Shown here piece by piece: positions 16,103 through 24,965 of a DNA stretch of 64,000 bases. The notes beneath the pieces are model-generated. The model worked only from the letters and a program-made list of their open reading frames with translations. It was not told where the DNA came from and did no database searches. Position numbers and translations under genes: made by a program. This DNA comes from Pseudomonadota bacterium (GTDB lineage: Bacteria > Myxococcota > Myxococcia > Myxococcales > Myxococcaceae). Numbering within the stretch: position 1 is the first letter of the stretch; every line of letters starts with the position of its first letter. The stretch is from contig JAFAFL010000019.1 of the NCBI GenBank assembly GCA_023423535.1, positions 62,001-126,000 of the forward strand, written 5' to 3'.

Positions 16103-16954
16103 ATGGGCGAGTTCCTCCACGAGGTGAACGGCGTCTCGATCGCGGGTGAGACCTTCGGCGACGCGAACCATCCGCCGGTGCTGCTGGTGATGGGCGCCAT
16201 GGCCTCGTCCGTCTGGTGGCCGGGCGAGTTCTGCCGTCAGCTCGCGGCGCGCGGCCGCTTCGTCATCCGCTACGACCACCGCGACACGGGGCGCTCCACC
16301 TCCTACGCGCCGGGCACCGCGACCTATTCGAGCGAGGACCTCGCGTGGGATGCGGTGGCGCTGCTCGACAGGCTCGGGGTGCGGAGCGCGCACTGGGTGG
16401 GCATGTCGCTCGGCGGATATCTGGCGCAGATGGTCGCGGCGGAGGGGCCGGAGCGGGTGCGTTCGCTCACGATGATCGCGTCGCTGGCGTTGTTGCCGCC
16501 GCCCTCGCCGATCGAGGCGCCACCCATGTCGCCCGAGGTGCTCGCGTGGCACGCGAAGGCGCAGACGCTGGACTGGAAGGACGAGGCGGCGGTGCTCGAC
16601 TACCAGGTCGGCGCGTGGCGGCTCCTCCATGGCTCCGCGTACCCGTTCGACGCGGCGCACATCCGCGCACTGGCGGAGGAGGACTACCGGCGGACGCCGG
16701 ACCCGCTCACCGCGTTCAACCACGCGACACTGAAGGACCGCGAGCAGTGGGCGGACCGCGCGCGTTCGATCCGGCAGCCGGCGCTGATCATCCACGGCAC
16801 CGAGGACACGGTGCTTCCCTACGCGCACGCGCTGGCGCTGAAGACGGCGCTGCCGCAGGCGACGCTCATCACGCTGGAGGGCGTAGGCCACGAGCTGCCG
16901 AAGGAGGAGTGGCCGCGGATGATCGAGGCCATCGCGCGGCACACGGCATCGTAA
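16103..16954 (+). CDS. Alpha/beta hydrolase
   Basis: This 283-residue protein has the alpha/beta-hydrolase fold. The nucleophile elbow GMSLGG places the catalytic Ser at residue 102. The acid is probably Asp in IIHGTEDTVLP and the base is His in GVGHELP. The oxyanion region is MGAMASSVWWP, and YDHRDTGRST is typical of the RdmC/aclacinomycin methylesterase-like subgroup. There is no signal peptide, so it is probably cytoplasmic. The substrate is unknown. It stands alone after the IS remnant and is convergent with the maltodextrin transporter operon. Confidence 0.85.
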   Translation: MGEFLHEVNGVSIAGETFGDANHPPVLLVMGAMASSVWWPGEFCRQLAARGRFVIRYDHRDTGRSTSYAPGTATYSSEDLAWDAVALLDRLGVRSAHWVGMSLGGYLAQMVAAEGPERVRSLTMIASLALLPPPSPIEAPPMSPEVLAWHAKAQTLDWKDEAAVLDYQVGAWRLLHGSAYPFDAAHIRALAEEDYRRTPDPLTAFNHATLKDREQWADRARSIRQPALIIHGTEDTVLPYAHALALKTALPQATLITLEGVGHELPKEEWPRMIEAIARHTAS

Positions 16955-16968
16955 AGCGCGCTTGACCG

Positions 16969-17916
16969 TCAGCCCTTCACGCCGCCCGCGGTGAGGCCGC
17001 CGACGAGGTGCTTCTGCAGCGCGAAGAAGAGCGCCATCACCGGCGCGGAGACGAGCAGCGCGCCGGCCGCGAACTTGCCCCACTCCACGTTGTACTCGCC
17101 GACGAACATGCGCAGCGCGACGGGCAGCGTGTAGCGCGAAGCCTCGTTGAGCAGCGTGGCGGCGAGGATGAACTCGTTCCACGCGGTGAGGAACGAGAAG
17201 AGCGCGGTCACCGCCAGCGCGGGCCGGGCGAGCGGCAGCACCACGCGCACGAAGGTCTGCAGCGGCGAGGCGCCGTCCATGGTGGCGGCCTCTTCGAGCT
17301 CCTTCGGGATGGTGTCGAAGTAGCCCTTGAGCATCCACACGCAGAAGGGCAGCGAGGTCGTCGAGTACACCAGCACCAGCCCCGACAGGCTGTTGAGCAT
17401 CCCGAGCTTCTGCAGGATCGCGTAGAGCGGGACCATCATCATCGTCGCGGGGAACATCTGCGAGATGAGCAGCGACTGCATCGACGCCTGACGCCCCGGG
17501 AAGCGGAAGCGGGAGAGCGCGTACGCCGCGGTCACCGCGAGCACGAGGCCCACGATCGTCGTCGCCACCGAGACGATCACGCTGGCGAAGAGCTGGTGTC
17601 CGAAGAGCCAGCGGCCGTCACCGTCCGTCGCCCCGAGCAGCGCGCGGAAGTTCTCCAGCGTGACCTGGTCCGGCGCGGGGAAGGGGTTCGGCGTGAGCGA
17701 CATCCCGTCGATGCGCGAGACCGCCATCTTCACCACCCAGAGCACCGGGTAGAGCGTGACCACGCAGGCGGTGACGAGGATCGCGTTGAGCGCGAACGAG
17801 TGCCACAGGGAGCGCACGCGCTGCTTCTTCGCGGGCTTCGCCGACGTGAGCTGCAGCTGCGGACGGTCGCCCCGCGGGGACGCACCGGGGCGAACGGGCG
17901 AGGGGAGGCTGCTCAC
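16969..17916 (-). CDS. malG: Maltodextrin ABC transporter permease MalG
   Basis: This 315-residue inner-membrane permease has a basic cytoplasmic N-terminus (residues 1-35) followed by six transmembrane helices. The EAA loop that docks on the ATPase reads EEAATMDGASPLQTFVRVVLP. VYSTTSLPFCVWMLKGYF and AWNEFILAATLL are typical of MalG. It is the second permease of a maltose/maltooligosaccharide importer. Its ATG overlaps the stop of the malE-malF fusion by 4 bases, so the operon order is malK, malE-F, malG. Confidence 0.9.
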   Translation of the reverse strand: MSSLPSPVRPGASPRGDRPQLQLTSAKPAKKQRVRSLWHSFALNAILVTACVVTLYPVLWVVKMAVSRIDGMSLTPNPFPAPDQVTLENFRALLGATDGDGRWLFGHQLFASVIVSVATTIVGLVLAVTAAYALSRFRFPGRQASMQSLLISQMFPATMMMVPLYAILQKLGMLNSLSGLVLVYSTTSLPFCVWMLKGYFDTIPKELEEAATMDGASPLQTFVRVVLPLARPALAVTALFSFLTAWNEFILAATLLNEASRYTLPVALRMFVGEYNVEWGKFAAGALLVSAPVMALFFALQKHLVGGLTAGGVKG

Positions 17917-20111
17917 GCCATCACCTCTTCCGCGCTCTTCGTCAGCCGCTTGGTGATCGACGAGTAGCCGAGCAGCACCACGAAGATGAGCACCGAGTAG
18001 GCGGCGGCGAAGCCGTACTGCTCGTTGCGCTCGAAGGCCCAGCGGTAGGCCTCGCTGACGAGGATGTCCGTCCCGCCGCCCGGATCACCGCCGGAGACGA
18101 GGTAGATGATGTTGAACATGTTGAAGGTCCACACCGACCCGAGGATCACCGCCGGCAGGAGCGCGGGCCGCAGCAGGGGCAGGGTGATGCGGCGGAACTG
18201 CGTCCACTTCGACGCGCCGTCCACCTCCGCGGCCTCGTAGAGGTCCTGCGGGATCGACTGCAGCGCGCCGAGCGCCACCACCATCATGAACGGAAAGCCG
18301 AGCCAGGTGTTCGTCGCCACGTTCGCCGCAAAGGCAGTGGACCAGCGCGTGAACCACGAGATGGGCTCGACGCCGACCCACTCGAGCAGCCCGTTGATGG
18401 CGCCGAACTGCCGGTGGAACATGCCCTTCCACATCAGCGCGGTGATGTAGTTCGGGATCGCCCACGGGACGATCAAGAGCACCCGGTACACGCCCTTCAG
18501 CTTGAGCAGCGGATCCTTCAGGAGGATCGCGAGGAAGAGCCCGATTCCCACGTGCAGCGCCACGTTCACCAGCGCCCACAGGACCGTCACCGCGAGCGTG
18601 AAGTAGAACGAGAGCGGGTCGGTGATGCTGTAGCCGCGCGAGGCGAGGATGTCGGTGAAGTTCGCGAGGCCCACGAACGAGTACGTGCCCGCGTCGTGGT
18701 GGAAGAGCGACAGGCCGATGCCGATGACGAAGGGCACCGCGACGAGCACCAGCAGTCCGATCGTCGCCGGCGCCATGAACGCGAGCGCCCGGCCCAACTC
18801 CGGGTAGCGGCGCGCGAAGGGCACGCGGCTCTTCGGACGCGACAGCGTGTAGACGGTCCCGGCGAGCACCAGCACCGCGACGCCCGCGAGCCACGGGACG
18901 GGTGACGCCTCCTTCGGTGTCTCGCGGTGCAGCGCCTTGTAGCGACGGTCGGCCAGCGCGCCGGCGTCCTCCGGCTTCACGCCGCCGCGGAGCACACCCT
19001 GCAGCGCGAGCTTCATCGGCTCCCAGACGCGCGACATCTCCAGCGTGGTGGGCATCGGCGTGGCGTGCTTCGCCGAGGCGCTGAACTGCGCGATGAGCGG
19101 GTCCTGGCGAAGTGCCTCGGTCTCGTAGGCCGCGAGGTTGGCGGGGATCTGCCGGCCCACCTGCGCGCGGATGAGCGCGGCCTCACCTTCGGAGAGATAG
19201 CGCGCGAGCCGCTGCGCGGACTCGAGCCGCGTCGCCTGCGGAGAGACCAGCGCTGCCTCCACGCCGAGGTACGGGCGCATGGGCAGGCCGGTCTCGCTGA
19301 CGATGGGGAGCGGGACGACCCTGTAGGAGACGCCCTCGGCGATCTCGCCGGCGAACCAGGGACCGCTGATGACCATCGCCGCGCTGCCGTCGTTGAAGAG
19401 CGACTTCACCAGCGCGCCGCTGACCTCCTCCGGCATCAGCCGGTCGTCCTGCAGCGTGCGCACGAACGCGAACGACTTCGCCATCTCCGGCGTGTCGAAC
19501 TGGGTGCGGCCCTCTGCGTCGAAGAGCTCACCGCCGAAGCCGAAGAGGAAGGGCGCGTGCAGGTAGAAGTTGCCGGCCTCGTACACGAGCCCGAAGCGGT
19601 TCTGCGTCGGGTCGCTCAGCTGCGCCAGCTGTGCGCGCCACTCATCGGTGGTCGTCGGCGGGTTCGGCACCAGCTTCGTGTTCACGAACAGCGCGATGTT
19701 CTTCAGCGCAAGCGGGTAGCCCCACGTCTGCCCGTCGAGCGCGAGAGCCTCCAGCGCGGAAGGGAGGTACGCGCTCTTGTCGAGGAACGCGTCCGTCGGC
19801 GCCACGAGGCCCTGCCGGTGGAACGTGCGAAGGCGCTCGTAGTTGAAGATGAAGACGTCCGGGCCCACGCCATGCGGGATCGCCGAGGACAGCTTCGACG
19901 AGTATGCGTCGTACGGCACCGCGAGCAGCTGAACGCGCTCCCCGGTCTCCGCGGTGAAGCGCTCCACCGCGCGGGTGAGGGCCTGCTCCTCCGCGCCACG
20001 GTAGGCGTGCCAGAGCTTCAGCGGCTCGGCGGCGGCTGCCGGTTGCGCCACAGAGAGTGCCGGCGCCGCGCAGAGCAGCGCCACCGCGAGGGACCTCAGC
20101 GTGCCCTTCAC
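17913..20111 (-). CDS. Fused maltodextrin-binding protein and MalF permease
   Basis: This single 732-residue frame holds two normally separate subunits. Residues 1-27 are a signal peptide. Residues about 28-395 are a type 1 solute-binding protein of the maltose family (LKLWHAYRGAEEQAL, GVGPDVFIFNYERL, GSAAMVISGPWFAGEI). A hydrophobic helix at about 402-422 (VPWLAGVAVLVLAGTVYTL) leads into a MalF-type permease with about six further helices. The permease has the EAA loop EAAEVDGASKWTQFRRITLP. The binding domain would sit in the periplasm, tethered to its own permease. No stop or frameshift interrupts the junction. It overlaps malK upstream and malG downstream by 4 bases each. Confidence 0.9.
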   Translation of the reverse strand: MKGTLRSLAVALLCAAPALSVAQPAAAAEPLKLWHAYRGAEEQALTRAVERFTAETGERVQLLAVPYDAYSSKLSSAIPHGVGPDVFIFNYERLRTFHRQGLVAPTDAFLDKSAYLPSALEALALDGQTWGYPLALKNIALFVNTKLVPNPPTTTDEWRAQLAQLSDPTQNRFGLVYEAGNFYLHAPFLFGFGGELFDAEGRTQFDTPEMAKSFAFVRTLQDDRLMPEEVSGALVKSLFNDGSAAMVISGPWFAGEIAEGVSYRVVPLPIVSETGLPMRPYLGVEAALVSPQATRLESAQRLARYLSEGEAALIRAQVGRQIPANLAAYETEALRQDPLIAQFSASAKHATPMPTTLEMSRVWEPMKLALQGVLRGGVKPEDAGALADRRYKALHRETPKEASPVPWLAGVAVLVLAGTVYTLSRPKSRVPFARRYPELGRALAFMAPATIGLLVLVAVPFVIGIGLSLFHHDAGTYSFVGLANFTDILASRGYSITDPLSFYFTLAVTVLWALVNVALHVGIGLFLAILLKDPLLKLKGVYRVLLIVPWAIPNYITALMWKGMFHRQFGAINGLLEWVGVEPISWFTRWSTAFAANVATNTWLGFPFMMVVALGALQSIPQDLYEAAEVDGASKWTQFRRITLPLLRPALLPAVILGSVWTFNMFNIIYLVSGGDPGGGTDILVSEAYRWAFERNEQYGFAAAYSVLIFVVLLGYSSITKRLTKSAEEVMA

Positions 20112-21229
20112 GACGCGGTCCCGGCCTTCGCCACGTTCACGCCCGGGATCTGCTCGTCGCCACGGAGCGCCGGATGCCGAAGCGCCTGCGCGCCGTCCGC
20201 GGTGAACACGTGCACCGCGTCGCCGGAGGGCGCGATGGAGACGGTCTCGCCCACGTTCACGTTCACGCCGCGATCGAAGCGCGCCGCCAGCGGTCCCGCC
20301 TCCGTCTTCACGAACACGAAGCCGTCGAAGCCGAGCCGCTCCACCGCCTCGACCTCGCCCTTGAACGGGCCGTCACCCGTGCTCGACACCAGCAGGTCCT
20401 GCGGCCGCAGCCCGAGCAGCACCTCTCCGGTGGTCTCGAGGTCCGCGGGCGTGGGCAGGGAGAAGCCGGTGCCCTGCAGTGTGCCGCCCCTCTGCTGCGC
20501 GGCGAGGAAGTTCATCGACGGCGAGCCGAGGAAGCCCGCCACGAACCTGTTCGCCGGCCGGTTGTAGAGCTCCAGCGGGTGACCGCACTGCTGCAGGTAG
20601 CCCTGGTTGAAGACGGCCACGCGGGTGGCGAGCGTCATCGCCTCCACCTGATCGTGCGTGACGTAGATCATCGTCGCGCCGAGCCGGCGGTGCAGCCGCG
20701 CCAGCTCTCCGCGCATCTGCACGCGCAGCGCCGTGTCGAGGTTGGAGAGCGGTTCGTCGAAGAGGAACACCGCCGGTGCACGCACGATGGCGCGGCCCAT
20801 GGCGACGCGTTGGCGCTGCCCACCGGAGAGCTGCTTCGGCTTGCGGTCGAGCAGGTGGGACAGCTCGAGCAGGCGCGCGGCCTCGTCCACGCGGCGGGCG
20901 ATCTCGTCCTTCGGCATCTTCCGCAGCGTGAGCCCGAACGCCATGTTCTCGCGCACCGTCATGTGCGGGTAGAGCGCGTAGGACTGGAAGACCATCGCCG
21001 TGTCGCGATCGCGCGGGGCGACCTCGTTCATGCGGCGGCCGTTCATGCGCAGCTCGCCCTCGTCGATCTGCTCGAGGCCCGCGATGAGGCGCAAGAGCGT
21101 CGTCTTGCCGCAGCCCGAAGGCCCGAGCATCACGAGGAACTCGCCGCTCTGGATGTGGAGGTCGACGCCCTTGACCACCTGCGTCTCGCCAAAGGCCTTC
21201 TTGATGCCGGTCAGGATGACTTCGGACAA
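20108..21229 (-). CDS. malK: Maltodextrin ABC transporter ATPase MalK/UgpC-type
   Basis: This ATPase of about 373 residues has Walker A GPSGCGKTTLLRL, signature LSGGQRQRVAMGRAI, Walker B AVFLFDEPLSNLD and the switch His in YVTHDQVEAM. A C-terminal TOBE/regulatory domain follows (about residues 240-373). Length and layout fit the MalK/UgpC group of sugar importers. The start is uncertain. A TTG at 21229 gives the family-typical beginning SEVILTGIKKAFGE; an upstream GTG at 21259 would add ten residues. It is the first gene of the malK, malE-F, malG operon. Confidence 0.9.
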   Translation of the reverse strand: MSEVILTGIKKAFGETQVVKGVDLHIQSGEFLVMLGPSGCGKTTLLRLIAGLEQIDEGELRMNGRRMNEVAPRDRDTAMVFQSYALYPHMTVRENMAFGLTLRKMPKDEIARRVDEAARLLELSHLLDRKPKQLSGGQRQRVAMGRAIVRAPAVFLFDEPLSNLDTALRVQMRGELARLHRRLGATMIYVTHDQVEAMTLATRVAVFNQGYLQQCGHPLELYNRPANRFVAGFLGSPSMNFLAAQQRGGTLQGTGFSLPTPADLETTGEVLLGLRPQDLLVSSTGDGPFKGEVEAVERLGFDGFVFVKTEAGPLAARFDRGVNVNVGETVSIAPSGDAVHVFTADGAQALRHPALRGDEQIPGVNVAKAGTAS

Positions 21230-21352
21230 GGTGTGCTCGCGTGGGGGAAGGGCGCGCACCTTACGTCGTCGGAAGGGAGCCGATCAAAGGGGCGACTGGG
21301 AGCTGCGAGCCCCAGCCTGCTCCCTCTGCCGGCCTGCTGCTCGAGCCCTGCG

Positions 21353-21550
21353 CTACCGGTTCTGCGGCAGGTTGACGTCGCGGTTGATGCCGCCGATCCC
21401 CATGTTGCGATCTGGGTTCGAATGGAGGCCGCTGCCGGTGCCGAGGTTGGTCGAGGAAGTGCGACCGCGACCCGAGCTGCTGCTGCTCCGGAACTTCTTC
21501 AGCTGTCCCTTCAGTGACTGCAACCTGCCCTTCCACATGTCCCGCTTCAT
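21353..21550 (-). CDS. Small hypothetical protein, CsbD-like N-terminus
   Basis: This is a 65-residue ORF starting MKRDMWKGRLQSLKGQLKKF and followed by a Ser/Gly/Asn-rich tail. The first 18 residues resemble the start of CsbD stress proteins (basic, with WKG and LKGQ). The rest does not, so the match may be chance. AAGGGA lies eight bases before the ATG, which supports translation. It stands alone between the malK start and the FecR gene. Confidence 0.4.
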   Translation of the reverse strand: MKRDMWKGRLQSLKGQLKKFRSSSSSGRGRTSSTNLGTGSGLHSNPDRNMGIGGINRDVNLPQNR

Positions 21551-21693
21551 GTCGGAGATCCCTTCTCGTTGTGGGCGCCGCCGGCTCGGGCGCATGGGCC
21601 GGCCTCCGGCACCCGGGTTCAAGGAGAAGGTAGGAACGATGCACCTCGCAGCGATTGCTTGCGCTCATCTGCCCGGGCAGCGCGCGCGCGGCG

Positions 21694-23100
21694 TTACGGA
21701 AGCTCGACTGCCCGTCGTGCCTCGGACGCGTAACGGCCGCGCGGAAAGTCGCTGAGGTACTTGCGGTACTCGCGCTCGGCCTCGACCGGCTCGAGCCGTT
21801 CGTCATGGCAGCGGGCCTTGAGGATCCGCGCGCGCTCACGGGCGGAGGCGTCCTCGGAGACCTCCACCACGTCCTGCAGTCCGGGGAGGAAGCTTCCGCA
21901 GCGACCCGACTTCAACGACTCCTCGGCGCGCTGGAGGAAGAGCCCTTCCGCGGTGACCGGAAGCCCCGCGGCCTTCGCGCGCTCACCGAGACCGGGCGCG
22001 CGGGCGGAGGCGACCGCGTCCTCTCGCGCTTTGAACTCGGGCGTGGCCCACTCCTCGTGCGCGGGCTGCTCTTCCTTCTCGACTGCCGCGGCCACGGCTC
22101 CGCTGCCCGAGCTCTGACGCGAGGAGGGGCGGGGGCGCTTCGTGGGCTGAGGGGCGGGCGCTGTCACCGGCGGGACGGGGGCCGCGACCGCGAGCTTCGG
22201 ATCATCTGAAGCGGCAGCGGAAACCCGCGCGTGCAGACCCATCGACTCGAACGCGCGACCGTCCTCGCCGTTGAGCGCTGCCGTCTGTACCCAGCCGCCC
22301 TTCGGGTCGATCACACCGCGTTCGCCCGCGCCGAGGAGCTTCGCTTCGCCTTCGCGCGGCTCCACCAGCACGCGGCCCTCGGCGACGGAGACCTCCACCT
22401 GCGAGTCGCTCCGGTTCACTCGGAAGGCGGTGCCCACCACGCGAACCTGCGCCACGCCCACGTCCACGAGGAACGCCTGGCGAGGCACGTGCGCCGCCTG
22501 CACCACCAACTCGCCCGACTCGAGCGCGAGGCCCACGTCGTCCGCACGCGCCTTCACCACCGTGGCCGAGCTGCCTGCGCCGAGCCGCGCCCGGCTCTTG
22601 TCCGGCAACCGGAGGATCGCGCTGCCGCCCTGCGCGGTGCGCACGCGCGCGCCCTCCTGCAGCGCCTCGCCGGCCGAGAGCGACTCTTCGCCGCTCTGGG
22701 CGCCCTCCGCGGCCTCCACCGTGCTGACCAAGGCGACCGCGGCCACGTCCACGAGCGGCGCTTCCACCGCACTGCCCCCTCGCACTCCCACCCACACCGC
22801 CACGAGCAGCGCCGCGAGCGCGCCCACCGCACCGAGCCGCAGCTCGGGCGTGGGCAACTTCCACCACGGCTGACCTGAGAGCTTCGCCGCCGCTGCCCCG
22901 AGCACTTGCCTGTCCGCGCGCGCCCAGTCGACGCTCGGCGTGAGACCTGATGCGCTCTGGAGCACCGCACGCGTCTGTCTCACGGTCGCGAGGCGCTCGC
23001 TGCAGTGCGCGCAGCTCTGGAGGTGATCCTGCAGCTCGACCTCGGCGGAGAGATCTCCCTCGGCGGCCTGCCACAACACCGCGTCATCAACGCAGCGCAT
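21694..23100 (-). CDS. FecR-domain membrane anti-sigma/regulator with zinc-binding N-terminus
   Basis: This 468-residue protein has a ZAS-type anti-sigma start, with His26, Cys30 and Cys33 in HLQSCAHC. One transmembrane helix follows (about residues 88-107, GAVGALAALLVAVWVGV). A periplasmic FecR domain spans about residues 115-290, with ARVRTAQGGSAILRLPDKS and AQVRVVGTAFRVN. The C-terminal part after a Pro/Ser-rich linker is helical and may carry TPR-like repeats (AEEALLQRAE-type and EAEREYRKYLSDFPRGRYA). It overlaps the ECF sigma gene by 14 bases, so it probably controls that sigma factor. Confidence 0.83.
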   Translation of the reverse strand: MRCVDDAVLWQAAEGDLSAEVELQDHLQSCAHCSERLATVRQTRAVLQSASGLTPSVDWARADRQVLGAAAAKLSGQPWWKLPTPELRLGAVGALAALLVAVWVGVRGGSAVEAPLVDVAAVALVSTVEAAEGAQSGEESLSAGEALQEGARVRTAQGGSAILRLPDKSRARLGAGSSATVVKARADDVGLALESGELVVQAAHVPRQAFLVDVGVAQVRVVGTAFRVNRSDSQVEVSVAEGRVLVEPREGEAKLLGAGERGVIDPKGGWVQTAALNGEDGRAFESMGLHARVSAAASDDPKLAVAAPVPPVTAPAPQPTKRPRPSSRQSSGSGAVAAAVEKEEQPAHEEWATPEFKAREDAVASARAPGLGERAKAAGLPVTAEGLFLQRAEESLKSGRCGSFLPGLQDVVEVSEDASARERARILKARCHDERLEPVEAEREYRKYLSDFPRGRYASEARRAVELP

Positions 23101-23845
23101 GGGAGCCTCCGGTCTTCCCGCGGCGGGCGAGAAGCTTCTGCATCTGCTCGTTGAACTCGATGCGCGCGTGGTGCAGCCGCGAGCGCACCGTGTTCGCCGG
23201 GGCGCCCACGGCCTGCGCGATCTCCTCGGGGCCCATGCCGCAGAGCTCGTGGTACACGAAAACGATCCGCTTCTTCGGCGCCAGTCCCTCGAGCGCGGCC
23301 TCCACCAGCTTCTGTGCCTGCCGCCGCTGGGCCTCGTCCTCCGGCCCCGGTTCGGAAGACGCGCGCTCCGGTACTTCCGCCATCACGTCCTCGGGCCTGC
23401 GCCGCCGCCAGCGCAGGTGGCTGATCGCGACGTTGGCGCACACCCTATAGAGGAAGGTCTTGAAGCGGGACTCGCCGCGGAAGCTCCGCACCGCCTTGAG
23501 CAGCTGCAGGTAGACGTCCTGGAGGAGATCCTCGATGTCCGCGCGTCCACCCACGAGGTGTCGCAGCGTGCGCGCCGCGTCTTCGCGGGTCAGCCGGTAG
23601 AGACGCTCGAAGGCGATGAGGTCGTTCTCGCGGACGCGCGCGACGAGCTCCAACAGGTGGGCCTCGTCCGAACCGGCGCGGGTGCCGGCGGTCAGGTCCG
23701 CAGAGGCGGTCGCCGGCGAAACGGTGGCAGTGGTCGAGGCGGGCAGCGTACGCGCGCTGGAAGCGGTCGCCGCAGGCTCCCTTGCACCGATGCGCTGTGC
23801 ACCCGCGGACGACGACGACAAGGACCTTCCTCCTCGCATCACCAT
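23087..23845 (-). CDS. ECF sigma-70 family RNA polymerase sigma factor
   Basis: The core of this protein has sigma region 2 (FERLYRLTREDAARTL, ADIEDLLQDVYLQLLKA, FRGESRFKTFLYRVCANVA) and region 4 (LAPKKRIVFVYHELCGMGPEEIAQ and NTVRSRLHHARIEF). It is preceded by about 60 Ser/Ala/Thr-rich residues not needed for the fold, so the exact start is uncertain. The double ATG near 23845 is chosen and a GTG at 23914 is the alternative. It overlaps the FecR regulator by 14 bases. The promoter region is shared with the divergent lipoprotein gene at 24070. Confidence 0.87.
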   Translation of the reverse strand: MVMRGGRSLSSSSAGAQRIGAREPAATASSARTLPASTTATVSPATASADLTAGTRAGSDEAHLLELVARVRENDLIAFERLYRLTREDAARTLRHLVGGRADIEDLLQDVYLQLLKAVRSFRGESRFKTFLYRVCANVAISHLRWRRRRPEDVMAEVPERASSEPGPEDEAQRRQAQKLVEAALEGLAPKKRIVFVYHELCGMGPEEIAQAVGAPANTVRSRLHHARIEFNEQMQKLLARRGKTGGSHALR

Positions 23846-23960
23846 GCGACGAACCGACGCGGAAGTCGATTCACCGCGGGCCTCCACCACCGTGTCGAGC
23901 AAGCCTGCGAGCACTGCGTGTCCTCCGCGAAGAGCAGCAGTCGCCGCAGCTCGGAAGACC

Positions 23961-23993
23961 GATCAAAAAAGCTGCACGCGAAGAATTTTGATC
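23961..23993. promoter_or_regulatory. Inverted repeat, operator candidate in divergent promoter region
   Basis: GATCAAAA and its exact complement TTTTGATC are separated by 17 bases. They lie in an unusually A/T-rich patch between the ECF sigma gene and the divergent Cys-rich lipoprotein gene. The symmetry and position fit a binding site for a dimeric regulator. A weak hairpin is the alternative. Confidence 0.4.
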
Positions 23994-24069
23994 AAGCGCG
24001 CGGGCTGCGGCGTCTCAAGCGCTCGGAGCCGGATCGGGCCGGTCTGGCACACGAGAGGACTCACCGCAC

Positions 24070-24861
24070 ATGCACTTCCGCAACGCCATTCCGCTCATCG
24101 CGCTGTCCCTGCTCGCCTTCGGGTCGGGCTGCTACATCAACGTCCAGGACGGTGAGGGCCACGGCGGCCCCGGTTGGGACGACGTCGACGATCCGGAGTT
24201 CTGCCCCTGCCAGGACAACAGCGAATGTGACGGCGGTGAGTACTGCCTGCGCGGCTTCTGCAAGCCCATCCCGCCGGGCGCGACGACGTGTTCGACCTCG
24301 TCCGACTGCGGCCACCGCGAGACGTGCATCAACGGGATCTGCACCGAGCGCTGCGCGAAGACCCCCGACTGCTCCGCGCCGGGCTGCTCGTGCGAGGACA
24401 ACTACTGCGTCGGTCAGCCGGGCACGGATGGCGGCACGCCGGCGCCGGACGCGGGCAACGGAGGCAACGATGCCGGGACGCCGATCCCGCCTTCGACCTG
24501 CACCAAGCACGCGGACTGTGGCGTGGGCGCGTACTGCATCAACAGCACCTGCTACCTCGCCTGCCAGAGCAACGCGCAGTGCCCGGCATCGGAGGAGTGC
24601 AAGAGCGGCGTGTGCCAGCCGAAGCCCGCGCCCACCGTGCCGGCCTGCAGCAGCGGAGCTCACTGCCCGCAGGGTCAGGACTGCGTGGACGGCACCTGCG
24701 CGAAGCCCTGCACCTCCAACGCGGGCTGCCTGCAGGGCTACACCTGCGTGATCGGCTACTGCAACCCGTCGTCGCCGCCGCAGGGCTCGGGGAAGGTCTG
24801 CGCCGCGAACTGCGACTGCCCCGCCGGTGAGACCTGCCAGAGCGGGACCTGTCAGCTGTAG
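24070..24861 (+). CDS. Cys-rich lipoprotein
   Basis: This 263-residue protein has a lipoprotein signal with lipobox FGSGC at Cys21. The mature part holds about six short Cys-rich modules of the form C-x-x-x-x-x-C-x-x-G-x-x-C-x-x-G-x-C (for example CDGGEYCLRGFC, CGHRETCINGICTERC, CGVGAYCINSTCYLAC). A Gly/Asp/Pro linker around residues 118-140 separates the modules. Such EGF/dickkopf-like repeats are common in secreted myxobacterial proteins and are held by disulfides. The function is not known. It is divergent from the ECF sigma gene and is followed by a hairpin terminator. Confidence 0.82.
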   Translation: MHFRNAIPLIALSLLAFGSGCYINVQDGEGHGGPGWDDVDDPEFCPCQDNSECDGGEYCLRGFCKPIPPGATTCSTSSDCGHRETCINGICTERCAKTPDCSAPGCSCEDNYCVGQPGTDGGTPAPDAGNGGNDAGTPIPPSTCTKHADCGVGAYCINSTCYLACQSNAQCPASEECKSGVCQPKPAPTVPACSSGAHCPQGQDCVDGTCAKPCTSNAGCLQGYTCVIGYCNPSSPPQGSGKVCAANCDCPAGETCQSGTCQL

Positions 24862-24884
24862 CCGTCCCCGAATGCCAACCCCCG

Positions 24885-24923
24885 GAGGCCCTCCCGTGGC
24901 GTCGCGGCCACGGAGAGGGCCTC
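24885..24923 (+). terminator. Hairpin terminator after Cys-rich lipoprotein
   Basis: A 16-base stem with one bulged A (GAGGCCCTCCCGTGGC and its complement) and a 6-base loop is followed by TTCTTTG. It sits 24 bases after the lipoprotein stop. Confidence 0.7.
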
Positions 24924-24965
24924 TTCTTTGATGCCCCGCGCGACCGGCCCTAGCATCGGCGCGTC

